A DNA stretch of 26,094 nucleotides, from IMG/VR virus record IMGVR_UViG_3300037247_001285, positions 1 to 26,094 of that record. The stretch is one strand, 5' to 3'. The DNA is from a virus. The first letter of the stretch is position 1, and every line of letters starts with the position of its first letter. The translations under genes were made by a program, and so were the position numbers. Below the pieces are notes generated by a model. That model worked only from the letters and a program-made list of their open reading frames with translations, was not told where the DNA came from and did no database searches. Below, one piece after another: positions 25,849 to 26,094 of the stretch.

Positions 25849-26094
25849 ATGGGCGATACCTTCAACAATATACTCAGCGATGCTGACGATGAAATTATCG
25901 ATGGTGTGGGTGAAACCGTTACCGTCAAAGATGATGGTGATGTGTCTGTGGGTAGTGTGGATGGTGTATTCGAAAACCAGTATGTTGACGTTGGCGGCAT
26001 ACAGGGCTTACATCCAACATTCACGTATAAAGATTCAGACTTGAGTATTTCCACCGGTTACGAAATAACACACAGCGGCACGGCATACAACGTG
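25849..26094 (+). CDS. Head-tail joining protein, gpFII-like, partial
   Basis: An open frame from ATG 25849 to the window end, 82 codons. It is acidic at the N-terminus (DADDEIIDGVGETVTV), then has V-D-G-V-F-E-N-Q and H-P-T-F-T-Y-K-D-S-D, a beta-rich pattern like the lambda FII family of head-tail attachment proteins (V-x-G-V-F followed by P-x-L/F). Position after the capsid and assembly gene agrees. The C-terminus lies outside the window, so length and completeness are unknown. Upstream ribosome site is weak. Confidence 0.6.
   Translation, partial: MGDTFNNILSDADDEIIDGVGETVTVKDDGDVSVGSVDGVFENQYVDVGGIQGLHPTFTYKDSDLSISTGYEITHSGTAYNV

Larger units (their letters stand above)
415..26094. mobile_element. 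Prophage, right end not included
   Basis: From the tRNA fragment att end at 415-440 through integrase, excisionase, repressor/Cro switch, replication, Q, terminase and head genes, the module order is that of a lambdoid siphovirus. Tail, lysis and the second attachment site are expected beyond the window. Portal, protease, capsid and terminases are intact, so the phage could be functional. Confidence 0.9.

Overview
The window is most of a temperate, tailed (siphovirus-like) prophage in a gammaproteobacterium-like host. The host edge is at the left: a partial exported-protein gene (1-364) and a 26-nt 3' fragment of a tRNA, probably tRNA-Leu (415-440), which marks one attachment end. The right end of the prophage lies beyond the window.

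The left arm (540-7670, all minus strand) is an early operon read from a repressor-controlled promoter at 7695-7724. In order of transcription it holds three small phage genes, then a block of small accessory genes including a Dam-type methylase. These are followed by a complete integron integrase (intI, 3160-4134), a zinc-finger-like gene, an excisionase-like gene, the phage integrase, an AP2-domain gene and two small unknowns. From intI to AP2, three of the four junctions overlap (intI/zinc finger, xis/int and int/AP2), so intI is part of the phage operon. The centre (7698-9897) is the lysogeny switch: five 16-bp operators, a CI-like repressor without a peptidase domain, an overlapping winged-helix gene, a lipoprotein moron and Cro.

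The right arm (10445-15699, plus strand) carries a CII-like regulator, small zinc-binding proteins, a second accessory block (about 11226-13113), a primase/helicase (13175-15013), an iteron-rich probable origin (15025-15281) and an antiterminator Q-like gene. A late promoter with an immediate terminator (15700-15804) follows. The late genes are minor tail protein Z, terminase small and large subunits, a structural protein, a gpW/DUF6148-like protein, a lambda-type portal, a ClpP-type protease, decoration protein, Mu gpT-type capsid, an assembly protein and the start of a head-tail joining gene.

The main discovery is that both accessory blocks look like integron cassette arrays. A 44-bp sequence ending in GTTATGC lies upstream of intI (4134-4177). 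It recurs in inverted orientation, with 2 mismatches, upstream of the primase (13107-13150), so each early arm has its own attI-like site. Folded attC-like sites (R''-L''-loop-L'-R') separate the small genes: six on the left and at least two clear ones on the right. Judged by the extra base in L'', the attC sites point away from attI as expected. The cassette ORFs, however, all point towards attI, so they are read from the phage early promoters PL and PR instead of an integron promoter. I interpret this as a phage-domesticated, two-armed integron with one integrase serving two attI sites. This rests on sequence pattern and needs covariance-model and experimental confirmation.
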